A stretch of DNA of 64,000 nucleotides, taken from Siphonodentalium dalli (Eukaryota; Mollusca; Scaphopoda; Gadilida; Siphonodentaliidae). The stretch is from NCBI GenBank assembly GCA_032622095.1, contig CP136068.1, positions 163,019,465 through 163,083,464 on the forward strand, in the 5' to 3' direction. Below are positions 1 through 11,300 of this stretch, one piece after another. Position 1 is the first letter of the stretch; each line of letters starts with the position of its first letter. The position numbers and the translations under genes are program-made. The notes beneath the pieces are model-generated. The model was not told the origin of the DNA, ran no database searches, and was given only the letters and a program-made list of their open reading frames with translations.

Positions 1-1191
1 ATGTATAGTGCCGATTTCCACCAGATTGATACATATTCTTCTCCGTGATACGAGGAATATTATTGTGTGGTTTAGATACACCAAATTGGTGCCCTATGGG
101 TGAGAGATGTGGGGACCTTAAATTTGATACGAATTTGTATACTCGCCTATTTTCACCAATTTCATATATATGCATCTCTAATCTCTAATGAGTCTTAGTG
201 TGTGCAGCTTGAGTCCGAAATAGGGACGGGAGGGTCACCAAAACTGCTACCATCAAATTTAGACACGTTCTTCTCAAATGATACAAGAAATAAAATCGTG
301 CTGTCTGTCTTTTTGTCTGGCTGTGTGCGTTCTATATATAAATTCACACGGTATAATCGAGATGGCACCAAGGCTTTCTAAGAGGGGTACATTTTTACAT
401 GGAAGATAATGGTGCGGGTTAAAATTTTCTAAAATGACACTGTTGGTGGGAGGGGAAATTTAAAAAATATGGTGAAATAGTTTTGTCGCTAATTTCCACC
501 AAACGAATACATAATCACCTTCGCAATATGGCGTTGTTCGAGTCAGCGTTGCATCAACAATTGATTTAATAAACCAAATTCCACCAAATTCATACACGTT
601 TTTCTCTAATGATATACCATGAATTAAATCACACTTGGTGTCGTTTGCGTCACGGATGGCGAGCGGATATGCACTATCATTGATAAGATTGCTATTCGCC
701 GATATCCACATATAAGTTATATACAGTCACCAGGGCATCTCCATATCATTTTAAGTAGTTGGGCGTTCACATTTCACAATCCCGACATATGGTGACCCAC
801 ATAAGTCACTTGAACAGTTATATCTTCTTAACAGTCATATTTATATGTGAATGGCAATTAAGGCATTCACACAATGAGCTAGCAAAAAGAGATAACTAGA
901 AGAAGGATTAAACGTATATTTATCATTCTATTGAAGAGATAGATATATTCGTGCAAACTGAGAGACCTCGAACCGTAAGAGGATTGCATATATATAATAA
1001 CAAAATTTAGTCTGTTCCATTCAATACAGTTTCCACAAAAAGTTACAATTTGTCAAGAGATATGGAAGGCCTGTTCAAAAATAGTGGTCACAGTGTGCAG
1101 TCAAATATAGTTTCTTCTGATATACAAGAAAATGCAGTTAGTAGCACAAGACTTTTCAGGATCCTACCAATACTGACATCTGACAAGGGTT
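1..1191. other. No gene seen; AT-rich flank downstream of UBR3
   Basis: AT-rich sequence 3' of the tentative last UBR3 exon, so part of it may be UBR3 3' UTR. I found no convincing ORF, RNA gene or inverted repeat. A clear minus-strand polyadenylation hexamer close to the stop codon was not found. Confidence 0.5.
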
Positions 1192-1363
1192 TTAGAACAG
1201 ACTCATCGACTGACATAAACAACTCAAAATCTCGCTCTGTGCCTGGCACATGTAGCTGAGAATATTTAGCCAATATATAGCACCATGAACAGAGGAGCAC
1301 CTGGAAATTTCTTTGAAACATCTGTATCTTCGTGGAGATATAATAGCCAGGTGTCCTCGAGAT
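1192..1363 (-). CDS. UBR3: UBR3 tentative terminal exon (C-terminus)
   Basis: The previous exon ends with two bases of a codon. This exon starts after an AG at 1364-1365 with the single base needed (giving Lys) and stays open for 56 codons to a TAA at 1192-1194. The start, RGHLAIISPRRYR, aligns without a gap to the conserved UBR-family segment of the type RGKPLYI..ERYK that follows the EEDRDL motif, with one extra Ser at the junction. The remainder does not resemble the W- and H-containing C-terminus I expect for UBR3, and a competing frame is also open here. Either the tail is lineage-specific, or the exon is decaying, or the true last exon lies left of the window. It is separated from its neighbour by a 13.6-kb intron that contains the LTR retrotransposon. 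Confidence 0.5.
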
Positions 1364-2120
1364 CTTAGTCCAACCCACTAGATTGATTGATACATCTCAA
1401 TATGTAAAACCCAATTATCATCTTTTATCGAACTAATGTGTTTATGATGTTCATGTATCATATTATAACGTCTAATGTATACGCAGTTGTAAATAAATAA
1501 ATACTTCATTATTGGTGGAATGGATTAATCGCGATAAACAGAATGACAATTGACAAGGTGAGCCACTACTTATATTCCATGACTGTAATAATCATGTTTG
1601 GTGATGCTATTTGAATATACAATTTATGAGAAAACGTATAACACTTTAAGCAAGAGCATTCTCTATTCCCAACAAATATCCACAGCATACATTAACCTGG
1701 GCAACGCCGGGTAACCCTGCTAGTATAGAATATACGCATAGTTTTTCTGAATAACAAATTTAATCCACTTGATTTTTGTAAATCACCAATCCCACGAGTG
1801 AATTAAATTTGTTTTTCAGAAACACTATGCGTATATTTTGTTTATGCCACGATCTTTACAATGCGATGGATAAACACTTTTCCGTTCAAATTGTATGGAG
1901 AAAGTTTAATCCACTCTGCGAAGTTTATGCCACGATCTTACAACGCGATGGATAAACACTTTTCCTTTCAAATTGTATGGAGAAAGTTTAATCCACTCTG
2001 TGAAGTTTAATCAACAGTAGGCATGTTTAATCAACAGGTGTTGATTAAATGTAAAATTTAAACAGATGGCTTTATTTATTTATATAGTAATATAGGCGAT
2101 CGTGGTATTAAAGCTATTTT
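1364..2120. repeat. Intron with a small foldback and an 83-bp tandem duplication
   Basis: Arms at about 1730-1770 and 1797-1836 are inverted copies of each other (outer arm ATATACGCATAG). Directly after it, a unit starting TTTATGCCACGATCT is present twice at 1841 and 1924, 83 bp apart. No coding signal. Confidence 0.6.
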
Positions 2121-2592
2121 TAAAGGTCCACATAATTTTCAAACCTCCAGATCACATTATATAAAATATATGCCATATTATATACCATTTGAAAGAGGAA
2201 GCTCCAAAACATTGTATTTTCAACTTATTCGATGTAATAAACTGTGAACATGTTTTTTGTTGAGAAACCGACGTCTGTTCTGTGATGAAGTTTCTACACA
2301 GTCTATTATTATGGAAGGGGAACAACTCTATATATTTAGATATAGAGTTATTCTCCTTTCATTGAAAAAAACTTTTGTTCGAAGCATTCTGGAAGTCATA
2401 ACAGACAGGGGAAATGATTTTATGATTTCAGCTATTTTCTATTACTCTTTGGGCAGCTTCTGAGATATAGTGGTTCCAAATGGTGATGAATTATAGTATT
2501 TTAATCATATTTTATGGTACAGATTGTTATTAAAACAGTATATCAAGGCACTATAAAAAAAAATGGAGACTCCAAAATTAAGTGGGCCTTTA
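2121..2592. mobile_element. MITE-like repeat, TTAAAGG-ended family, copy 1
   Basis: Ends TAAAGGTCCACATAATTTT and, inverted, AAAATTAAGTGGGCCTTTA. A related copy follows at 2698-3138, another at 60760-61203, and an inverted partial at about 39660-39960. No ORF of note. Confidence 0.6.
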
Positions 2593-2697
2593 ATTTGAAA
2601 GCATGGTGATTTATTGGCTACTCCGAGCAGCCTGAAACGTATTTAAATGATTCAAACTGTTGATGACTGAAAATAAGAATCCATATTTGAAATTCAT

Positions 2698-3138
2698 TAA
2701 AGGTCCACTTAATTTTCGAATGACCAGATTACATTATACACAACATATCCCATATTATATATCATTTGGAAGAGGAACCAAAAATATGATATTCCACCAG
2801 AATACGGAACCGCTGTGGCCTTGGAGTGTCCACCAAGTGATAGAGATTCTCAGATTCATTCCAAGACTTCCCCCCCTTGTCAACCCAGAATGCATCAAAA
2901 TTCAAACTAAGAGATAGAGTTATTCCCCTTCCATTGAGAATAATAGACTTTATAGTGCAGTCTGGATCAAAATTAATCACAGAACACACCTCGGTACCTC
3001 TACAAAAACAATGTTCCCAGTTTATCCGACCGGATCAGTTGATAATACGTTTTGGAGCTTCCTCTTTCAAATGGTATATACTATGGAATATGTTGTATAT
3101 AATGTGATCTGGGGGTTCAAAAATTAAGTGAGCCTTTA
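2698..3138. mobile_element. MITE-like repeat, TTAAAGG-ended family, copy 2
   Basis: Terminal inverted repeats TAAAGGTCCACTTAATTTT at the left and AAAATTAAGTGAGCCTTTA at the right. The subterminal parts also pair (AGATTACATTATACACAAC against a TTGTATATAATGTGATCT arm). Short open frames on both strands are by-products. Confidence 0.65.
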
Positions 3139-3139
3139 A

Positions 3140-3720
3140 AAGTAATCTGTACAATTATGGTTTGGGAGTCTCCAGCCATGTATAAAGCCCAACATTTTCA
3201 CGGATGTCTCCCAAACATGACTTCGAATCAAAGGCGCCATATCTAAACAATCTGTCAAGAAGTAACAGGCGTTAAATTTGCAAAATCTAGTCATAATCTG
3301 GAGACAGAGAGGGGGAGGGATGCAAAATCCGAGTCACTTTCGACAGATAAACAAGGCAGGGAATATATTTCAGTGTTTATATTTGTTCCTCGTTAATCCT
3401 CTTTAAAGTATGGGGTGATCCCAGCTCAAAATTGCATGCTTTTTAGTGACTTTATGAGCCGACATTGCAAAAAACATTGAATTAATTACCCTTGAGAAAT
3501 GCCATGATTGTAAGTGGCTCAAGGCAAAATCGCCCACAAAGTCCCTTAAATAATGTAATCTCGAGCTGGGACCTTCACCTACCGACGAATAAACTATTAA
3601 GCAACAGGTTTTAACAAATAAATATATTTCCCCCATGTTATTTTTTTGAATTTATAAGGTTCCCTGTCAAAAAGTTTCATATAGTCACCTTACATATAGT
3701 TTATTTATGTGAACGCCTTC
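3140..3720. other. No feature seen
   Basis: AT-rich intronic sequence without a convincing ORF or repeat. It ends where the dispersed repeat that hosts the 3842-4374 MITE begins. Confidence 0.4.
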
Positions 3721-3841
3721 TATTAAAATGATATGAAACACTCCTGTAGGGTGATCAATTAGAAACGGAGAATAATCTCGCTCAAAGTTGTTATTTTTAT
3801 GAATATTAATCTAAATTTACAACACACATACTGCCATTCAT

Positions 3842-4374
3842 CAGGTCAGGCACATCCTGAATTCCACTATTATAGCGATATTCCACTATTATAGTGGTAT
3901 TTGACCATTACCGTTTTGTTAATTTGATAAAAGAGGGATAATCCAAAATCATATTTCCCACAAATATTATTCAAAATCAGATCGCACTAACTCGATACCA
4001 TGCATATAGTTTGTCCAGGAGAATTATTAATCATGACAGCACACGATAAGCAACTCAATTAGCATGTAATTAGTTGAAATATTGTTATGAAGGAGCGATT
4101 GAGTCATCCTGCTATTGTCATTTAGAACGGGATATATTAGTAATAGTATAATATTATTGAATATCAAAGCTGGCACAAAAGATTGCACAACGAATTTTGT
4201 CGGAAGACTGTTCATTCGCTGCGATATTGTTATGAGTGACATTTGGCTGTGCACTGGTATGCGCCGTCTTCTATTCCCGATGCAAATAAAGGAAACATGA
4301 ATATGTTATAGTCAAATATCACTATAATAGTGGCATATCGCTATAATAGTGGAATTCAGGATGTTCCTGACCTG
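3842..4374. mobile_element. MITE with about 64-bp TIRs and TTCAT target duplication
   Basis: 533-bp element bounded by near-perfect inverted repeats of about 64 bp that start CAGGTCAGG and contain CACTATTATAGCGATAT. It is flanked by TTCAT at 3837-3841 and 4375-4379. The host sequence on both sides (about 3722-3841 and 4380-4530) recurs without the insert at about 55703-55955, which gives a pre-insertion comparison. The interior is shared with the sequence flanking the 18.9-24.8 kb satellite. Confidence 0.85.
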
Positions 4375-4638
4375 TTCATATATATTAATTAAATGCAATG
4401 ACTCTCCATGCTGAAATAATTTGTGTCAGTTTATCGCCGATAGTTGCCGTCCCGAATCAAGATGTAAATATTTACTATTGAGCTTTTGGTCAGCCGATGT
4501 TTTCTATGGAGTGGTATGCACGATTTATTTGAAATTTTCAGCAATGTTAGTAGAATACTACATTCCCCAGGTTTGAATAGCCTCTGAGTAATAACTTATC
4601 AGTTCACGAACTTGAACAAGTCCATAAGATGTCTTTAA

Positions 4639-4888
4639 CCCTTTCATGGCTGGAGCTTCCTGAAATGTTTTGTGAAAACCCTGTGCCAATGCATTCTCTT
4701 AGATATGTGAGCCTGCCATAGGTAGCCTCGCATATATAAGAGAATACATTGGCCTAACATATTTACCTTGACCTTGTAAGCCAGTGCATTCTCTATATGT
4801 GAGGCTCCCTATGGGAGACTTGCATATATAAGAGAATGCACTGGCACATGATATTTAATGCTGCACCAGCGCAGCTCCTGTCAAAGGG
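4639..4888. mobile_element. piggyBac-type MITE (double foldback family)
   Basis: Flanked by TTAA at 4635-4638 and 4889-4892, starting CCCTTTCATGG and ending CAAAGGG. The interior holds two hairpins built on ATTCTCTTATATATGCGAG. TTAA target sites and CCC ends are the hallmark of piggyBac elements. It is non-autonomous, with no transposase. It lies only 66 bp from the LTR retrotransposon. Confidence 0.8.
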
Positions 4889-4958
4889 TTAACAAAACAT
4901 TCTCATTTTATTGCCATTTGTTTTTTCTTCATTTCTTATTCTTCTCTGTTTACGTTAT

Positions 4959-6075
4959 TGTGACAGTGCTACTTTATATACCAAAACAGTATATGCCTTT
5001 ATTAGATGCTACACATGTATACCAACTAAGTTATTATACCTAACTCACTAATATACATTTTATAGCTGCATTATCATTTCATTCCGCGTACTTGGTCCAT
5101 TTCATTCCATTTCGCGCTATTCCGTTCTTTACACTTCCCGTCCCCAGCCGCATTACCTGTTCTGCATTTCGCTATTTCATATTCTTAACTTAGCCCAATC
5201 TCTTACCCGCTTAAGTCTACTCTGTCTATGTTAGCGCCCAATATTAGATCTAACTGTCTGATACTAAGTTCTCTTAGCCAATCACCGGTAAGATTATTTG
5301 CCGCCTTTTGTCAGTTCATAATTATCGTTCGATGCGACAACATCGTTCCGTCGTGACACACTCAGTGTAAGCGTACATTCTTCTATGCCTGAAGAATGTT
5401 ACAGTTAATAAGTTTAATAAGTAATACTACGTTATGACATCTGACCTATGCTTTCCAAAGGATGGTATGTAATATTGGTTATGTTTTCACCCGTTATTAT
5501 AGCTTGTATTTTAATAATATTGTCTTCGGTTTTGAAACTTTAGTGTTGTCACATTTGCATAAATATATTTGCCCAATAGTTTAGTGAAGTTGGAAATCGC
5601 ACACTGCGTCCATAATCACCCTTTTATACTAGCATGTAGGTTTTATTTCTAACTGTTCGTCACAGTTAGGATTGTGTCAAAATAGTTGTTTATATCGACA
5701 ATAGGGAAGTTGGTTTATTGACACAATCACATTTCATATATTTATTAATATCCATACTGGATATTTATTCTGCAGCAACTACAACATATGTATTTGTTCA
5801 CCAGGGTCCTTTTTCTCGATTGATGATTGATGCTCGATGTGATGTTGTGGTGTTGCTGTCAAGCTGTATAGATGTGTTGTGATGTCATCCATGTGTGATG
5901 CTTGTTGGATGTGTTCCGTTTGGTATAGAATGAATATTCAATAAATGCATGATGAAGACTTTTAAAGGTAGGCGTAGTGTTTCTATAGACCCTGCCAGAT
6001 GTTAAGACTCAGAGCCCATAAATGTTTGTGATAGCGACATGGTTCACTTAAGACCCACCCCTGTGCTCTACCACA
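4959..6075 (+). repeat. 5' LTR
   Basis: 1117 bp, starts TGTGACAGTGC and ends CTCTACCACA (TG...CA). A TATATA-like stretch is near the start at about 4975. A polyadenylation hexamer AATAAA lies at 5940-5945. No difference from the 3' LTR was found. Confidence 0.95.
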
Positions 6076-6076
6076 A

Positions 6077-6094
6077 TGGCGCCCACGTGTATAG
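6077..6094 (+). promoter_or_regulatory. Primer binding site, tRNA-Lys-like
   Basis: TGGCGCCCACGTG begins one base after the 5' LTR. It matches the complement of an animal tRNA-Lys 3' end (TGGCGCCCAACGTGGG) apart from one missing A. The tRNA assignment is from memory of tRNA-Lys termini. Confidence 0.7.
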
Positions 6095-8349
6095 CTTTAA
6101 TCTCTGAGTATAGTGTGGAACTTTGAAATTGGTGAGAAAATTGGAACTTGGTGAAATTTCGTGTTTTCGGTCTGAAAAAATGACAATCAGGATTTCTGGA
6201 GATATTCAGCGTTGGAGTGGAAGAGACAATCAGATTTGAACAGTTTTATGCTAAAAAATGCATAAAAACACAAATTCTGTTGAAAATTTGATAAATTTTG
6301 TAAAATTTTCATGTTATTCAGTGAAATTGTAAGCACATTGTTTTGGTGTGGCTGTATTCCTTCAATATTATAATTATGTCTAAATTTGTGTATTGTCAGC
6401 TCTGTTTAGTCGTTTTTAGCGTTTGGGCAAAGTCCAAACTTTAAATTCGATTTGTTACTCTGCCAATATTTTGTGGTCCGGATTTTGGTAAATTGAAACC
6501 CGGTAAAGTGGTGTTTTCCGGATTTTGGTAGTCCGTGGTTTCGTTTCGTTTCAACTGGGTCACATTTTGGTCAGAACACAGAAAGTAAACAAATAAGCAC
6601 ATGGCCGTTTGTTGTTGTATAGTCTGACCAACTTTAGTAGCCTTTAAAGCTAATTATTAGCTTTTGTTTAGGTGTAGTTAGGTATATAATATATCCGTCC
6701 AGCCACACATTATGTATTGTATGCTGTCAAAGTTTTTCTTTGACTAAAATATTGTCAAAAAAGTGACATTTGTTGTATTAAATGGCTCAGTACTGAATGC
6801 ATAGGCCAAATGTCAGCTTGTGAATTGCAAGGTGTGATTTTCATTGCATATTACCGGAGAATTTCTGAAACCGAAGTGGGTCGAGAATTTTTCTAAATTT
6901 CTTGACATTCGGTCATCACTTTTTAGTGACGGTGTGATAAATACCTTTGGTCTCCAACATTATGCAATGCAATTCTGACTTTGCATTAATAAGTTAGTAG
7001 TTTTCAGACCCGGTGTTGGACAAATTGTCCCAACTAGTTCTGGTATTACAAGCAGGTGTTGTCATCTTGGTTTGTTGATAGTCGTGACATGGTAAGTTGG
7101 TGTCGGAGTCTGCAGTTGTCGGAGTCTCAGGTTAACGGTGAGTCAACCCTGACCCCTCCCATGCCACACCCTCTTTCCCACTGAATTTTTTTTTTTGTGA
7201 GCCGAGTACGCATCGCGCTTGCTTTCATCTCATTTCATCAGATAGGTGCATGAATTAAATTCTTCACAACACTAATTAGGTGGAAGTTAACTTAACCAAA
7301 CTAATTAGTAGCAGTTGTCGGCAAGAAAACTTGCAAATTTTCAGCCAGTCCACACTTAGCATGCAAGCGGAAGTGAAATTTGTGTTCAAATTTTCAGACG
7401 ACGGTGAATTTATAGTGCGACAATAGGTGATTGTAAAAATCTTTATTGATTTTCAGTGACGGTGAATTGTGATTTGAGAATTTTGTAGTTGACGGTGGAG
7501 TATATAGCTCGAAAATAGGTGATTTTTCAGAGCAAGTTCGGAAAATAATTTTTCGAATCAACTTTCAGTTGACGGTGAATGTTAATATTCATTTGTGTTG
7601 TTGTGTCAACACGTGATTGATTATATTTCAGTTTTGTCGCCGGACGGCACAATTAACTTGAAATTAGGTGACTTATTGGTGACGTCGTGGAAAATTAATT
7701 TATTTTTCCATTGTTGAGTTTGTAGTGTGTGATTGATCAGGTTAGATCTGACTTTGAAATTTTTTCAGTTGACGTCAGATAGCAAGCGGAAATAGGTGAC
7801 TTGAATATTTAATCGCAGATTAATTTTGAATTTTGATGCGATTTGTAGGTATTAGCTTGGTAGTTAAATTGTAGGTGACTTACAGTGTTCTGATTTACAG
7901 CAAACTTGAGAAATTTTTATTTTTCAGAAATTTTCTTACGTAGTTGGACTTGAGAATTTTTCTTGAATTAAATTTTTCCGCAGAATTATTTCTTTTCCGC
8001 AGGTTTAATTACAAAATGAATTTTGTTTTTCAGTGATTTCTGAGTTAGTAGGCAGAAAATACTTAGGTTTTTCTGTATAAGTTTCAGCGCGTCGGTTTTT
8101 CAGATATTGAGTTTAGTCTATTTTCACTTGACGTTTTCAGCGTTCAGCAAGGTTATTACTTTGACCTTTACACTTAGTGATTTTTTTTTTCCCCGAATTC
8201 TCTTGTAGGTTTCGACTCGAATTATTTTTTATTCCAGTTAGTTAAAGTGACATTTGTTTTTTTTTTCAGAGATATTTCTTAGAATTTGTAGGTCGATCGT
8301 GGTTGAAATATTTTCAAATTTTTCCTAGCTATTTGCGAGTTAGTGAAAG
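6095..8349 (+). other. Long non-coding leader of the retrotransposon
   Basis: 2.26 kb between the primer binding site and the ORF, with no plus-strand ORF over 60 codons. This is where a gag capsid would normally start. From about 7340 to 8300 it contains degenerate repeats in which pyrimidine-rich TTTTCAG (acceptor-like) is followed by GACGGTGAAT and then AATAGGTGA (donor-like). Clear copies are at 7391, 7451 and 7563. Just before the ORF a strong TTTTTTTTTCAG acceptor lies near 8258-8269, so the ORF may be reached by splicing. Confidence 0.6.
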
Positions 8350-11300
8350 ATGGCGTCACAGATTTCAGAGGAAGTTATGTTGAAGATACAGGCTGAGATA
8401 TCGGAATTGACAGTTCGGATAGAGGAGTTGAAGAGAAATAGTGAAAATAGTTACGATAATAATTACAGCAATGATGATTATTACAGAAATGATAATTATA
8501 ACAGTGGTTATAACTCTTACTCCAGACGGCGTGCGCAGAGATATAGGAATAGGAATCGCAGAAGGCAGTATACGGAGAGAAACGATAATGCTCATTATTT
8601 TCAGAAGGAGCCACATAATGTTTCAGATGAGAGAAATGATTATAGTAATCACACAAATGATAGGTTACAAGGAGAGTATGTATCTGGTAGATACACCGGA
8701 TGTTGGAAATGTGGTGATTTGACGCATAAAGCGTTTGGTTGTAGGAAAGGTGGATACTATCGCTACTATGATAGAGATAATTTTTTTCGTCCACAGGATA
8801 GATCCCGGAGATTTATTAACAAATCTCAATTTGTTAATGATTCCAGTAAGGAACATTGTATAAATGGAAATGCTACAGAGTCAGATATTACTGTTTCAGG
8901 TTACAATACTAAGGCTCTTGTTGATACAGGTTCGACTTGCTCCACAATTTGCGAGCAATTTTACAGCACTTTCTTGAAACATATTCCATTGCAGCCCTTG
9001 TCTGTTATACTTAATATAGAGTGTGCTGATGGCAAGAAACTTCCTTACCTTGGATACATTCAGTGTCCTGTTACAGTTCCTTCTTTAGGACAAGATTCCG
9101 GCAAAGAGTTTATTTTTCTTGTAGTGCCAAACAGTTCTTATAACATGTCAGTACCAGTTTTGCTAGGAACTAATATTCTTTCAGAACTCATGCAGTTGTG
9201 CAAAGATGCACATGGTAACAGGTTTTTACAGAATGCAAACTTGTCATCATCTTGGTTTATGGCATTCAGATGCATGATTTCTAGAGAGAAAGAACTTGCT
9301 AAACACAACTTTGTTCTAGGTCATGTAAAGTCTGCTGAGAATACTCATGTTATTCTCCATCCTAATACTAAGAAAGTTGTTACTGGTTTTATTGATCATA
9401 AGATTCCTTACCAACCCACATGTGCTATTTTGCAGCCTCTTCCAGATGATGAACGGTTCAAATTTTTAGAGATAGGTCCATATATTGTGAAATATGATTT
9501 CAAGAGCACTGATACTGTTGATGTTCACTTGTCAAATATTTCTTCTAGGACTATTAGTATAGCACCTAACTCTGTTATTTGTCAGGTACAGCCAGTCTCT
9601 GTTGAGCAAGATATTGAAACCTCCCCAGGTTCAGAGACTACCTCTTCATTTCTTGATAAAATTACTATTGATGTTTCTTCTCTTGATGATGTAAAGGATA
9701 TATCTGTTGCATTGAATCTTATCAAAGAATTTTCAGATGTTTTTTCACAGCATGATCTTGACTTAGGTTTTTACAGTGCAGTTAAGCATAGGATCGACAT
9801 GTATGATTCTACGCCTTTCAAGGATCGTCCGAGACGTTTACCTCCAAGCATGATTGATGAAGTGAGAAATCATCTTCACCAGTTGTTAGCTGCCGGCATT
9901 ATACGCCGATCTCACAGTCCATATTCTTCTAATGTTGTTTTAGTTAGGAAGAAGGGTTCAAATGACCTTCGTATGTGTACAGATTTTAGAATTTTAAATA
10001 AACGCACTATTCCAGATAATTATGCACTCCCTAGGCCTGAAGACCTTTTTGATTACTTAGCAGGTGCCAAGTACTACTCAGTTCTCGATCTCAAATCTGG
10101 TTTTCATCAATTGGAAATTGCAGAGGAGCACAAAGAGAGAACAGCTTTTACTGTTGGAGGTCTAGGTTTCTATGAATATAATAGACTTGCATTTGGTTTG
10201 AACAATAGTCCTTCTAGCTTTCAGAGAATGATGGAAGACTGCCTCGATGGTCTTAACAGGAAAATATGTAATATTTATGTTGATGACGTCATTGTATGGT
10301 CAAAATCTGTTCCAGAGATGTTGGAGCGACTTAGACTTGTTTTTGACAGGCTCAGAGAATGTGGTTTGAAACTGGCTCCAGCAAAGTGTAAATTTTTCAT
10401 GCGCCGTGTCTCATATGTAGGCCATGTAGTTTCAGAGAAAGGTATCGAGACGGATCCTGCGAAAGTTGACAAAATTGTCAACTGGCCAGTTCCCAAGAAC
10501 TCTGATCAATTGCGATCATTTCTTGGCTTTGCAGGTTACTACAGAAAATATTGTCCAAATTTTTCCAGGATTGCTAAGCCCTTGACAGATTTACTTCCCC
10601 CTACAAATACAAAGAAGCCAAAGAACAAGGTTAAATCCTCTTTTACAGGGAAATGGAAATGGGAGCATGAGCAGCAGTCTGCATTTGATACTTTGAAAGA
10701 TCGTCTTTCTAATCCCCCAATTTTAGGTTACCCCGATTACAGCAAGCCCTTTGAAGTCCATACTGATGCGTCCCTTCATGGTTTAGGTTGTGTCCTTTAC
10801 CAAGAGATCGATGGCGTGAAGAGAGTTATTGCGTATGGCAGCCGAGGAACCACAGCAGCAGAAAAGAATTACCCGGCACATAAGTTAGAATTTTTAGCTT
10901 TAAAATGGGCAGTTACAGAAAAGTTTTATGACTATTTATATGGTAATTATTTTGTAGTGTATACTGATAACAATCCCTTAACTTATGTTTTAACTTCAGC
11001 CAAATTAGATGCCACTGGACAGAGATGGTTATCAGCCTTAGGTTCTTTTAAATTTGATATTGTTTACAGACCCGGTAAATTTAATACCGATGCAGATGCC
11101 TTATCCAGGTTGGATACACCTCCTCCAGATATTATTACAAATGATTCAGTACAAGTTATTTGTAATTCATTACAGGTTCAGCAACCTTTTGTTGAAAGTT
11201 TATGTTGCAGCACTGATGTTTTAAATTCTATTCAAGATGATGTAGGCCATGATCTTGATGAAATGAATTATAGGGATTGGAGAAGATTGCAGGAAAGAGA

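Noticed and set aside
1050-1259. Plus-strand 69-codon open frame at the left end
   Set aside because: It is antisense to the tentative terminal UBR3 exon and has no supporting motif.
4027-4254. Open frames on both strands inside the 533-bp MITE
   Set aside because: AT-rich non-coding interior of a non-autonomous element; frames are not conserved in the 25.5-kb copy.
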